A DNA stretch of 64,000 bases from Frateuria_A sp051900535 (lineage in GTDB: Bacteria; Pseudomonadota; Gammaproteobacteria; Xanthomonadales; Rhodanobacteraceae): NCBI RefSeq assembly GCF_051900535.1, contig NZ_JBHZGI010000001.1, positions 1,178,001-1,242,000 on the forward strand, read 5' to 3'. The notes under the pieces were generated by a model. The model was not told the DNA's origin and searched no databases. It was given only the letters and a program-made list of their open reading frames with translations. Positions 34,783 through 43,151 of the stretch are shown piece after piece (the first letter of the stretch is position 1; the number at the start of each line of letters is the position of its first letter). The translations under genes and the position numbers were made by a program.

Positions 34783-35328
34783 ATGCATGATTGGTCTGTC
34801 CAGATGGCGGCAGTGGCGTATCGGCGCGACCATGACAGCTTCATGCTCATTTACGACTATTTCGCGCCGCGCGTACGTCGTTATCTGCTGAACCACGACG
34901 CGGGAAGCGCTTTGGCTGAAGAGCTGACACAGGAGGCGCTGTTGCGCGTGTGGCAGCGCGCACACCAATACGACCCCAACCGAAGCAATGTGGGAACGTG
35001 GCTATTTCGCATAGCCCGTAACCTACATCTGGATAGAGTGCGGAAGGAGCCTGGCTGGTGCGCGACCCAGGTATATCTTGAGGACCTGGACGACGCAGCT
35101 GGTGATCGGCGGTCTACCCAAACCGAGCTATACGCAGACGAGGCCATCATTCATCAAGCTATCGAACAGTTGCCACGTATCCAGGCGCGCGTGATTCACA
35201 TGTCCTACTTCGAGGCCAAGAGCCAGCAAGCGATTGCCCGGGAACTGGGCATGCCATTGGGAACGGTCAAGTCCCACTTGCGCCGCGCGTTCCTCAAGTT
35301 GCAAGCCGAACTGACAAGGAAGCCATGA
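34783..35328 (+). CDS. ECF sigma factor paired with a ChrR-type anti-sigma factor
   Basis: The 181-residue sigma-70 family protein has region 2 (FMLIYDYFAPRVRRYLL, LTQEALLRVWQRAHQYDP, VGTWLFRIARNLHLDRVRK) and region 4 (QLPRIQARVIHMSYFEAKS, IARELGMPLGTVKSHLRRAF). It resembles the RpoE/ChrR (ECF11-like) group, which responds to singlet oxygen in Rhodobacter. The frame extends to 34636, but ATG 34783 has an AGGA site six bases upstream and the family similarity begins there, so it is preferred. Its stop overlaps the anti-sigma start (ATGA). Its regulon may include nearby genes. Confidence 0.9.
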   Translation: MHDWSVQMAAVAYRRDHDSFMLIYDYFAPRVRRYLLNHDAGSALAEELTQEALLRVWQRAHQYDPNRSNVGTWLFRIARNLHLDRVRKEPGWCATQVYLEDLDDAAGDRRSTQTELYADEAIIHQAIEQLPRIQARVIHMSYFEAKSQQAIARELGMPLGTVKSHLRRAFLKLQAELTRKP

Positions 35329-35975
35329 GCCCCCGACACCACTTGAGTGAAGCCACGCTGCTGAGTCATGCGGCCGGAGCGCTTCCTGCCGCACTGGCGA
35401 TTGTCGCGGCAACGCACCTGAGTTTTTGTGGGGCATGCCGCCGTCAGTTGCGCTTGGCTGAACGCATCGGCGGTGGACTCATGGCGCTCCAGCATGAGGC
35501 CACGCCCCCAGGTGCACGCGAAGCCATGCTGGCGCGGCTCGATGCATCGCCTGACCTCGAACCTGCCATTCAATCCAACGACGTGGCCATCCATGCCAAC
35601 ACGTTGCCGGCGCCATTGCACCCGTACTTCGGTCGCTCGTTGGACCGATTGGCTTGGCGTTGGATGGGCCCGGGGATGCGATGGGTCCGCACCCGGGTGG
35701 GTGAGGGCATGGTGCTCATGCTGCGTATTGCACCGGGCAAGGGCCTGCCGAAGCATGGCCATCGAGGCGGCGAACTCACCTGTGTGTTGCAAGGCGCTTA
35801 TGAGGACGAATTTGGCCTTTTTTCCCCTGGCGACGTGGCGGATCTGGACAGTCATGACTGGCACCGGCCGCTCATGGCGTCAAACGTTCCCTGCATCTGC
35901 GTCGTCGGACTGGATGGAGGCCTGACCTACGAGGGATGGTTCCCAAGAGTATTGCAGCCTCTGCTAAAGCTCTGA
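35325..35975 (+). CDS. ChrR-family zinc-binding anti-sigma factor
   Basis: The 216-residue protein has an N-terminal zinc-dependent anti-sigma domain (HLSEATLLSHAAGALP, then HLSFCGACRR supplying His/Cys ligands, about residues 5-40). A C-terminal cupin domain follows (about 110-205), with metal ligands in PKHGHRGGE and DSHDWHRP. In ChrR the N-terminal half holds the sigma factor and the cupin half is needed for release on singlet oxygen or organic peroxide. It is translationally coupled to the sigma gene. The gap to the convergent HupE gene is 100 bases. Confidence 0.9.
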   Translation: MSPRHHLSEATLLSHAAGALPAALAIVAATHLSFCGACRRQLRLAERIGGGLMALQHEATPPGAREAMLARLDASPDLEPAIQSNDVAIHANTLPAPLHPYFGRSLDRLAWRWMGPGMRWVRTRVGEGMVLMLRIAPGKGLPKHGHRGGELTCVLQGAYEDEFGLFSPGDVADLDSHDWHRPLMASNVPCICVVGLDGGLTYEGWFPRVLQPLLKL

Positions 35976-36075
35976 CCCATGGCCTCGCAAGTGCTCTCTG
36001 ACATAGGGCAGTTCGCACGTAGGTCGCTGGCTGTGGCCGCGGCCTGGCTTGGACTAGCGTTACAGAGCTATCCGC

Positions 36076-37329
36076 TCAACTTGGAAGCAAAGTGCCGAAG
36101 CCGGGGATCACCAGATCGAAGGCACGTTGCACCAGCCATAGCGCGGCCACCAAGCCGATGAGCAACGAGCCAACGCGCAGCACGCCGATGCGGTAGAAGC
36201 GTGTGCGCCTCAGCAAGTACGCCAGCGGCAGGAAGGCAAGCACAATCGACTCCTGGCCAATCTCCACGCCAACATTGAAGCCGCCCAACGAGGCGGCCAT
36301 TGCCGCGGGCGGCAGCTGCAGCCCGGTGAGCGCGCTCGCGAAACCCAAACCGTGGACGAAGCCGAAAGCGAAGGCGATCAGCCAGGTGCGCTGGCGCACG
36401 ATCGGATAAAGGTTGTTGAGTGCGGCTACCAACACCGACAGCGCGATGCCCGATTCGACCAGCCGGCTGGGCAGCGAGACGATGTTGAGTACTGCCAGCG
36501 ACAGCGTCACCGAGTGGGAAACCGTGAATGCCGAGACGATCTTGAGCACGTCCAGGAATACCGGCCAGAGGCCCGATGCCGCTTCCCAGCGGTAATGCGG
36601 TGGTTGGCCGGCCAGTGCCATCAGCGTGCCGCTACCCTCGGCGACCACCGCCCCTTTGCCCCAGCCATCGTCCATGCGGCGGCGAACCAGCACCGCCGGC
36701 AGCAGCAACGACAGCAGGAACAGGATGTGATCCAGACCAGTCCAGATGTGCCACACGCCGTCGGTGACGAAGCTGGTGAATTCGCTCCAGCGATCGGGAG
36801 TGCGCAGGTTGAGCGTGGCGGTCGGCCGGTCGGGGCCGAGAACGGCACCAGCGGTCCGCTCGCCGGCATAAAAGGTGACGATGCCCCGATGATAGGGGTC
36901 GAGGTCGGCCATCAGGCGGTAGATCACGCCCAGCGTGCTCGGAATGTTCTTGTCGCACAGCGCGTCGAAGCGCAGCACCGCGTAGGCCCCATCGGTGTGC
37001 TCGTCGATCAGTTGCGCGGTGGGCGTGAGATCGCACTGCAAGCCGTCGCCGGTGATCGCCAGCCGCTGCAGGGCGTAACGTTCGATCGCCGTGCGCCGCG
37101 ACTGCACCTCGCCCCAGGTAATGGCACCGTTGTGATCGCCATCCAGGCCGATGGCGAAGTCCAGGTCGCGCAGCGCAATATCCCATTGCCCGTGGAGCAC
37201 GTGGTCGTTGGCGCGGTCGGTGCGCAGGCTGAGGTAGGCGTCGCTTTCCTTGTGCGCGAACGCCACCGACGGCAGCCAGGCAAAGGCGAAGGCGAGCACG
37301 AGCACGAGCAGTACCAGGCGGGCATTCAT
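36076..37329 (-). CDS. HupE/UreJ-type membrane protein with N-terminal periplasmic domain
   Basis: The 417-residue protein has a signal peptide (LPSVAFAHKES). A periplasmic region with an EF-hand-like loop (LDGDHNGAITWGEV) follows, then about seven membrane helices from DGVWHIWTGLDHILFLLSLLLP onward. The HIWTGLDHILFL and FGFVHGLGFA motifs are typical of the HupE/UreJ_2 family, proposed metal or nickel/cobalt permeases. It is the last gene of a leftward DUF4331-TPR-HupE operon, its start overlapping the TPR stop by four bases. The substrate is unknown. Confidence 0.85.
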   Translation of the reverse strand: MNARLVLLVLVLAFAFAWLPSVAFAHKESDAYLSLRTDRANDHVLHGQWDIALRDLDFAIGLDGDHNGAITWGEVQSRRTAIERYALQRLAITGDGLQCDLTPTAQLIDEHTDGAYAVLRFDALCDKNIPSTLGVIYRLMADLDPYHRGIVTFYAGERTAGAVLGPDRPTATLNLRTPDRWSEFTSFVTDGVWHIWTGLDHILFLLSLLLPAVLVRRRMDDGWGKGAVVAEGSGTLMALAGQPPHYRWEAASGLWPVFLDVLKIVSAFTVSHSVTLSLAVLNIVSLPSRLVESGIALSVLVAALNNLYPIVRQRTWLIAFAFGFVHGLGFASALTGLQLPPAAMAASLGGFNVGVEIGQESIVLAFLPLAYLLRRTRFYRIGVLRVGSLLIGLVAALWLVQRAFDLVIPGFGTLLPS

Positions 37330-38615
37330 GGCTTGGCTCTGGGCGCGGCCTGCGCCATCGCGTCGCTGCGTAGACGCGCGACCAGCCGGTCGATCGACGG
37401 ATCGCTCAGGTGGGTGCGCTGGACGAAGTCGAGCGCCGGCTGTGCCGCGGCCGGCTGGTCGGCAGCCAGCGCTGCCTCCAGGTAGATCCGCACGTCCTGC
37501 GGCGCACGCTGCACGGTCCAGTTCTGTTGAGCCAGTGCCAGGGCGCGTGGGGCGTCGTGCTGCACGTGCAGCGCGAAGCCGGCCTGTTCGCGCTGGAACA
37601 CGTGACTGCCGCGCGCATCCATCGCGGCGAAGCGCGCCGCCATGGCGGCGGCGTCAGCCTTGGCCTGCGGCAGGCCGAGTGCGGTCTCGGCGTAAACCTG
37701 GCGCAGGAACGAGGTGTCCGACGCCGAGTCGCCCTGCAGCAGCGCGAGGACGTCGCGCGGGCGCTGTTCGTCCAACAGGAAGTCGGCATAGTCGGCGAGC
37801 AGGAAGTTGTCGCCCGGGGTCCACTGCAAGGCTTGCTTGAAGTGCTGCTCGGCCAGCGCGGCCCTGTCCAGGCGCATCGCGGTATCGGCCATCAGTCCCT
37901 CGATCCACGCGCGGATTTCCGGTGGCGCCTTTGGACCGGGATCTTCCACCAGGCCGAGGAGCGCATAGGCCTGCGGGGCACGACCGGTCAGCATGCGCAG
38001 CGAGGCGGTGCAGATCATGCCCATGAAATCACCGCCAGTGTTGGCCAGCTTTACGCAGGCGCGGTTGGCCTCATCCATGTCGCCCTGCACCATCGCCACG
38101 GTGGCCAGCGTCAGCCAGGCCTGGGCGTTGTTGGGTTCGCGCGCGAGGATCGTGGTCAGTTCCTGCCGCGACGCCTTGAAGAAATGCCGGCTCTGCTGCA
38201 CGGTCGCATGCACCAAGGCGACGGGGATCGGCGGCAACGGTCGCCGCATCCAGGGATCGATCACAGCCATCGCGCGGCCGAGGAAGCGCGCATCGCCGGT
38301 GCTGCGCGCGTAGTCGACGTAGGCCTGCGCCAGCGTCACGGCACGCTTGGCATCGTGCGGATGCCGTTGCAGGTCTAGGCGCAGTTGCTCGAAGCGGCGC
38401 ACGCGCGGATCGGTGGTCGGCGGCACCTGCTGCAGCACTACGTCAGGGCTGGCCGGAATGTAGGGGGCGCGGGTCTGCGCGGCACATAGCGCCGGCAGCC
38501 ACGCCAGGATCAGGAACAGCCACGGCACGCCCCCTAAGCGGCGACATGCCATGGCAAACCCGCCCGCAGTCAGGTGCCGCGCAAGCGACCGACCAGCGGG
38601 CGGGTGCGTGGCCAT
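37326..38615 (-). CDS. Exported TPR-repeat protein
   Basis: The 429-residue protein has a hydrophobic N-terminal export signal (VPWLFLILAWLPALCAAQ) after a 27-residue leader. An all-helical TPR region follows (ILAREPNNAQAWLTLATVAMVQGD; HFKQALQWTPGDNFLLADYADFLLDEQRP). The start at 38615 overlaps the DUF4331 stop (TGATG); ATG 38552 is an alternative that would give a more normal signal peptide. Such proteins accompany DUF4331 and HupE genes in many proteobacteria, perhaps as a periplasmic scaffold. No catalytic motif is seen. Confidence 0.82.
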   Translation of the reverse strand: MATHPPAGRSLARHLTAGGFAMACRRLGGVPWLFLILAWLPALCAAQTRAPYIPASPDVVLQQVPPTTDPRVRRFEQLRLDLQRHPHDAKRAVTLAQAYVDYARSTGDARFLGRAMAVIDPWMRRPLPPIPVALVHATVQQSRHFFKASRQELTTILAREPNNAQAWLTLATVAMVQGDMDEANRACVKLANTGGDFMGMICTASLRMLTGRAPQAYALLGLVEDPGPKAPPEIRAWIEGLMADTAMRLDRAALAEQHFKQALQWTPGDNFLLADYADFLLDEQRPRDVLALLQGDSASDTSFLRQVYAETALGLPQAKADAAAMAARFAAMDARGSHVFQREQAGFALHVQHDAPRALALAQQNWTVQRAPQDVRIYLEAALAADQPAAAQPALDFVQRTHLSDPSIDRLVARLRSDAMAQAAPRAKP

Positions 38616-40120
38616 CAGTTCGGGTCCACGCCATTGCTGCCATTGGGCGAACCGGGCAGCGGCGGCATCAGGTACGGGAAGTGATCGAGATAGGTATCAG
38701 CGGCGTTCTCGTCACCGGTGACGACCTCAGTCGCCGCGGTCGCTCCCGGCGAGCGGGCGCCATCGGTGAAGGGCGCTCCGTTGTTGGGATCGGCGGTCTG
38801 CGCGCCGCAGTTGCCAGCGACGCCGCACAGCGCGCCCTCGGCCACGCGCAGTTCGATATCGACCACGTCGTCATACGGCCGTCGGCCGTTCGGGAAACCG
38901 GCCAGGTCGCCGCCCAGCACGCCCAGGTCGTTCTGACTCTGCGGCGGGGTCGCCGGGATCGAGGTGTTGAGCCGCTGCATCTCCGAAGGGGTGACGTGGG
39001 CCGGTTTGTTGAGTCCCGGCACGCCGGTCAGGAACACCGTGACCAGGTCGTTGCGCGGCGTGTGCGGGATGGCCGTGCTGAACAACGCGTTGAGGATGAC
39101 CGGCAGCGACGGCTTGGTGACGTAAGTCAAGAACTGCGCATCGTTGCACGGCACGCTGTTGTTGAACTTGTCCTTGTCCTTCAGGCCGATCACCAGCTCG
39201 TTGACCAGTGGCATCCCCAGGCGCGAGACCTGCGTGAGGTGCGAATGCGCCGAGCCACTGTCGCCTTCACCGTGCGGGTTGATGACCCGCGTCTGCGGAA
39301 TGCTGGCGGTGGTCCAGCCGCCGATGATGTGGTTGCTGCTTGAGCGTTCCAGGCAGGTCGACGGCATTTCCAGCGCCAGCGTGGTCACGTTCTTGCCCGT
39401 GAGCGGATTGCGCGCGCCATCGCGCGGCCCCAGCGGGTTGGTGTTGACGAGGTCGAATACCTCGCCCACGTTGACCACAAAACCTTCCTTGCGCTGCCCC
39501 ACGAACACGCGTCCGGGCATCGAGCAGCCCGGGACCACCACGTTGTAGACGTAGCTGTCCGCGTAGCCCTGATAGTCGGCGATCGACTTGTTGCCGATGT
39601 TGTCCACCGGCTGGGTGAACATCGGCGCGCTGCCGGCGTTGTTGACCACCGGTTCGAACTTGCCATGGCCCTTGCGCACCGACACGGTGTAGCTGTCGAT
39701 GCGGTTGAGTTTGCTCTGGTCGGCGGCCGATACCGGGCCGAGGTTGAGCAGCGGTACGGACGTGTAGGTTCCGGTCCCGCCGTACACCTTCAGATCCTTG
39801 TACTGGTGCTGGAACTGGAAGCGAAAGGTCAGATCGGGTTTGCCATCGCCGTTGTTGTCGACGTTGATGTCGTAGGCGGCCTGGTCGCTGAGCGGGAAGA
39901 AGTTCGGCCCGCCGGTCGGGTCCTGCAGTGGGTTGTAGTTGGCCAACAGGGTCACGTAGCCGGAGCGCTGCGGCTCGTAGCTCATGAACATGTAGAAATC
40001 GCTGGCGTCGACCTGCGGCATCGTGCTGATGAACGGTGCCTCGCGGTGGCTGGAAGCCAGCGCGGCGGCAGGAACGATCAGCCCGAGACTCAGGCACAGG
40101 CACAGGGGTTTGAGTTTCAT
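38615..40120 (-). CDS. DUF4331 family exported protein
   Basis: The 501-residue exported protein (signal LSLGLIVPAAALAS) begins its mature part with SSHREAPFIS, the hallmark of DUF4331. This segment is followed by DASDFYMFMSYEP and many beta-strand segments; NVDNNGDGKPDLTF resembles a calcium-binding loop. The molecular function of the family is unknown; it is often found near ECF-sigma/ChrR systems and HupE proteins. A good ribosome site (GAGGTGA) precedes the ATG. First gene of the leftward three-gene operon. Confidence 0.88.
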   Translation of the reverse strand: MKLKPLCLCLSLGLIVPAAALASSHREAPFISTMPQVDASDFYMFMSYEPQRSGYVTLLANYNPLQDPTGGPNFFPLSDQAAYDINVDNNGDGKPDLTFRFQFQHQYKDLKVYGGTGTYTSVPLLNLGPVSAADQSKLNRIDSYTVSVRKGHGKFEPVVNNAGSAPMFTQPVDNIGNKSIADYQGYADSYVYNVVVPGCSMPGRVFVGQRKEGFVVNVGEVFDLVNTNPLGPRDGARNPLTGKNVTTLALEMPSTCLERSSSNHIIGGWTTASIPQTRVINPHGEGDSGSAHSHLTQVSRLGMPLVNELVIGLKDKDKFNNSVPCNDAQFLTYVTKPSLPVILNALFSTAIPHTPRNDLVTVFLTGVPGLNKPAHVTPSEMQRLNTSIPATPPQSQNDLGVLGGDLAGFPNGRRPYDDVVDIELRVAEGALCGVAGNCGAQTADPNNGAPFTDGARSPGATAATEVVTGDENAADTYLDHFPYLMPPLPGSPNGSNGVDPN

Positions 40121-40490
40121 AAGGTGTCACCTCATCGCATCGGTGCGGAAAAGCCGTGTTTCATGCAGGCGTTGCGCCCGCGATCACGGCACGTGGCTGC
40201 CGTGCAGCCCCATGAATTCCTTGCATCCACCAGAACGCGATGCTTCGACGTGGATGGCCCCGCCACCACACTTCGCCCGATAGCCCCCTCGCAACCCTCG
40301 GCTTCCTGCACAAGGTGAAAGAGGTACGCGCACGGGAATGATCGGGATGCACGCCGGTACGGCCGAGTTAAGCCGTAGTTCACCAGCGTGAGGAGGGCTT
40401 CACGACCGTCACCACCACGAGGCCTCATCGAGAACGCTCGCTCGTGCGTATGTCGAAGCCTACCTTCGATGCTTTTAGGCGCGAATACCC
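40121..40490. other. Divergent promoter region between DUF4331 operon and photolyase
   Basis: This 370-base region must contain the DUF4331 operon promoter and the former photolyase promoter. I looked for RpoE/ChrR-type -35 elements (TGATCC-like). A TGATCG occurs on the plus strand near 40339, but I cannot pair it convincingly with a -10. No open frame here has coding character. Confidence 0.4.
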
Positions 40491-41484
40491 ATGAGCACGG
40501 CCTTGGTACTTCTGCGGCGCGACTTGCGACTGGCCGACCATGCTGCCCTTCTGGCTGCCTGCCAGGGGCATGAGCAAGTCCTGCCGGTTTACGTACACCA
40601 GCCACGCGATGGGCTGCCTTGGACGCCCGGTGCAGCCAGCCGCTGGTGGCTTCATCACAGCCTGGAGGCACTGGACCGCCAGTTGGGTGCTCAGGATGGA
40701 CGGCTCCACCTGGCGATGGGCGAGTGCCTGCCTACTTTGCTGCGGCTTGCCAGAACGTGCGGCGCCCGCACGGTCTACTGGACCCGCCGCTATGAGCCGG
40801 CGGCCCGCGCTGAGGATATGCAGCTGGAGGCCGCCCTGCGCGCGGACGGGATCACCGTCGAAAGCCATCCAGGCAACCTGTGGTGTGAACCATGGCAAAT
40901 CGCCACCGCGCCGGATGCCCCTTACCGCGTGTCCACCCCCCTACTGACGCAAGCTGCGCCCGCAGTTGCAGCCACACCCACCGCTGCCCGCGGCCCGCGC
41001 GAAGGCCTGGGTTTGCCTGGCCGGCAGCGTGCCGGTGCACGCGTTCGGTCTGCTGCCGGCCAAGCCGTGGACCGGTGGCCTGGCCGACACCTGGCGACCG
41101 GGCGAAGCCGGCGCACAGGAAGAACTCGAGCTGTTCGTCGACGACGCCTTGGGCGACTACGCCCGCGGCCGCGATCTGCCGGCACGGCACGGTACATCGC
41201 GTCTTTCGCCGCACCTGCATTTCGGCGAGATCACTCCGCGGCAGATCCTCCACGTGATCACGGAGTGCATCGCCCGAATGCATTCCGACTGTCGCCCGGA
41301 CCCGGAGCCTTATCTGCGTGAGCTCGGCTGGCGCGAGTTCGCCCATCACCTGCTTTACCACTTTCCGCACACGCCCGAGGCACCGTTCGACCGGCGCTTC
41401 GATCGCTTCGGCTGGTGCGAGGACGGATCCGCGTGGCCCGCTGGCAGCAGGGACGCACCGGTGTGCCACTGGTCGATGCCGGCA
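40491..41484 (+). pseudogene. Deoxyribodipyrimidine photolyase, frameshifted and truncated
   Basis: The first 150 codons encode a normal photolyase antenna domain (MSTALVLLRRDLRLADH, VYWTRRYEP, YRVSTP). Then a six-C run (40936-40941) shifts the frame by +1. In the shifted frame the expected TPYWRKLRPQ reads TPY-stop-RKLRPQ, with TGA at 40945-40947 in place of TGG. The second frame continues as a good photolyase (GTSRLSPHLHFGEITPRQ, LRELGWREFAHHLLYHFPHTP) to about 41433. There a one-base deletion returns it to the first frame (ARWQQGRTGVPLVDAGM). After DAGM the sequence changes abruptly into an unrelated gene, losing the rest of the FAD domain. It cannot make an active enzyme. Confidence 0.85.
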
Positions 41485-42584
41485 TGGTGCTTGATCAACT
41501 GGCGGCCGACTACGAATTTGAGCAGGCGGGGCAGGAGCTCACACGCGCCCGCCAGCTCAGTAAGAGCCTTGTGACCGCCGAACGGGCGGCGGCGTGCGAA
41601 TACGCAGAGGCGCGCCGCCGTTCGATAGCTCTTCGGTTCGTCCTGGACGCCTTCAACGGCAAGGTCGACAGCATCCTGACACGGGTCAAGAGCGACAACG
41701 TAGGCACACTGGAGCAGCAAATTCGCGATGCTTTCGGTTTCGTCAACGAGCACGGAACCGCGTTCCGGAATGCGGCAATAACGCCTGCCTACTTGGATGC
41801 CCGCCTGAGCGAGCTCAAATGGGCCTCTGCGGTCATCGTGCTCAGGGATCGCGACAAGGAAGAGCAGCGGCGGGCCCCCGAGCATATCCGTGAGGAGGAG
41901 CGCGCCAGGCGCGAGATCGAGCGTGCGCTACGGGATGCCGCGAAGGAAGAGGAAACCCTGCAGCGCGCCACGGAGAAGGCGCGGCGACAGGTTGAGGCGG
42001 CAAACGCTGACGAGAGGGCGGCGCTCGAGGCCCAGCTTGAGGCCCTGCAGAGCAAGTTGGCCGAGGCTGAGGCGCGCAATCAGCGAGCTCTATCGATGGC
42101 GCAGCAGACCAACGCTGGGCACGTGTACGTCATCTCCAACGTCGGGTCGTTTGGCGAGAACGTCCTGAAGGTCGGCATGACGCGGCGGCTGGAACCGCAC
42201 GACCGCATCCGCGAGCTAGGGGACGCGAGCGTTCCATTCGGTTTCGACGTCCACGCGATGATTTGGTCGGAAGACGCCCCAGCGCTTGAGCACGCGTTGC
42301 ACAAGTAATTCGTCAAGGCTCAAGTAAACAAGGTCAACCCCCGCAAGGAGTTCTTTCGGATCCCTCTGGGCGATGTTCGCGCGTGCGTCGAGCACATGGG
42401 CCTTAAGGCGATCTGGACTCTCAAGGCCGAAGCGGCACAGTTCCGCGAGACCTTGGCAATCGAATTAGCTTTGGCCAAGAATTCACCGCAGGCTGTCGAC
42501 TGGTTGAGAACCCAGCTGGCGTGGGAGACCCACAACAGCGAACAGGACAACGAAGAGGAGGCTGTTAGCTTGGCTGCGGACTGA
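41485..42584 (+). pseudogene. DUF4041/GIY-YIG (T5orf172-type) protein, 5'-truncated and interrupted
   Basis: Read in frame with the end of the photolyase, the translation becomes a DUF4041 segment (LRFVLDAFNGKVDSILTRV). A long coiled coil (about 41850-42100, EERARREIERALRDAAKEE) and a C-terminal GIY-YIG-like domain (GHVYVISNVGSFGENVLKVGMTRRLEPHDRIRELG in two parts) follow. The N-terminal part usual in the family is absent. A TAA at 42306-42308 interrupts the conserved ALHKxF, after which the same frame continues with VNKVNPRKEFFRIPLGDV to a TGA at 42584. The family is common on phages and mobile elements. A 297-codon fusion frame (41415-42308) remains open and could be mis-annotated as one gene. 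Confidence 0.8.
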
Positions 42585-43036
42585 CCGGCCCGCCTCGACC
42601 TCAACGCTGACCCGCGCTCTCGTCAGGAGCAGGTGCGCCAATTCCCTGTGCGAGGTGGTACTCCAACGGAGAAAGGCTGCGCTCGAGGGACTTGTGACGT
42701 GCGGTGAGGTCTGCTTCGGGTCGGAAGCGGACAAGCGATCTACGAACGGGATGCGGCGTACCCCGCAGGCTGCCTAAAAGGTGCTCCCCGGCGAGAACAA
42801 GCCCGATGGACCAAGCAATTCATTTTCATCCGAAGAGATCGTGCGTCGTTCCGGTGGCCGCGATGGGTCGAGGCTGACCCGCAGGCTCCCGCAGCTCTCA
42901 CTGCGCTGCCGATGGCGTTCCCCGCTGCGGTGCCCGCCTCGGACGCCTCCGGAACATCGCCCCAGGCAAGGTCCCACGGCAGGCCAGGCGGATTACTGCA
43001 ATGCGGCATGCATGCCTTGCCGGCCGATGCTACCTT
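42585..43036. other. Non-coding stretch between the DUF4041 remnant and the glycan cluster
   Basis: About 450 bases with no convincing gene on either strand. It marks the right end of the accessory stretch. The right end holds a candidate -35 (TTGCCG, 43017-43022) for the next operon. A frame on the minus strand beginning MSASDPKQT was considered and rejected. Confidence 0.5.
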
Positions 43037-43060
43037 GCCATATAGATCGATCTAAATGGC
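43037..43060. promoter_or_regulatory. 24-bp near-palindrome overlapping the -10 of the cutC-mannosidase operon
   Basis: The site runs from GCCAT through TAGATCGATCTA to ATGGC. Only one symmetric base pair (positions 6 and 19) breaks the dyad. A candidate promoter (-35 TTGCCG at 43017-43022, 18-base spacer, -10 TATAGA at 43041-43046) has its -10 inside the palindrome, so a bound repressor would block it. It is 92 bases upstream of cutC. The sequence differs from the TTTGGATCGTTCCAAA operators of the first mannose cluster, so a different regulator, not encoded in this window, is expected. Confidence 0.7.
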
Positions 43061-43151
43061 AGACCATCGTGGGCCATCCGCACCTGTCTCCAAGCGCATC
43101 CGCTTGCGCCACGCGCGTTGCGACCACCGTCGTTCGCGGGGCGGTGCCCTG

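Noticed and set aside
40132..40671. 179-codon minus-strand frame in the DUF4331-photolyase gap
   Set aside because: No motif and it overlaps the photolyase start; the composition is not gene-like.
41415..42308. 297-residue fusion frame as a genuine gene
   Set aside because: Its first part is the tail of the truncated photolyase and it ends at a stop inside a conserved GIY-YIG segment.
42483..42734. Minus-strand frame starting MSASDPKQT
   Set aside because: This N-terminal string recurs in spurious ORFs of intergenic repeats, and the frame overlaps the real DUF4041 remnant.
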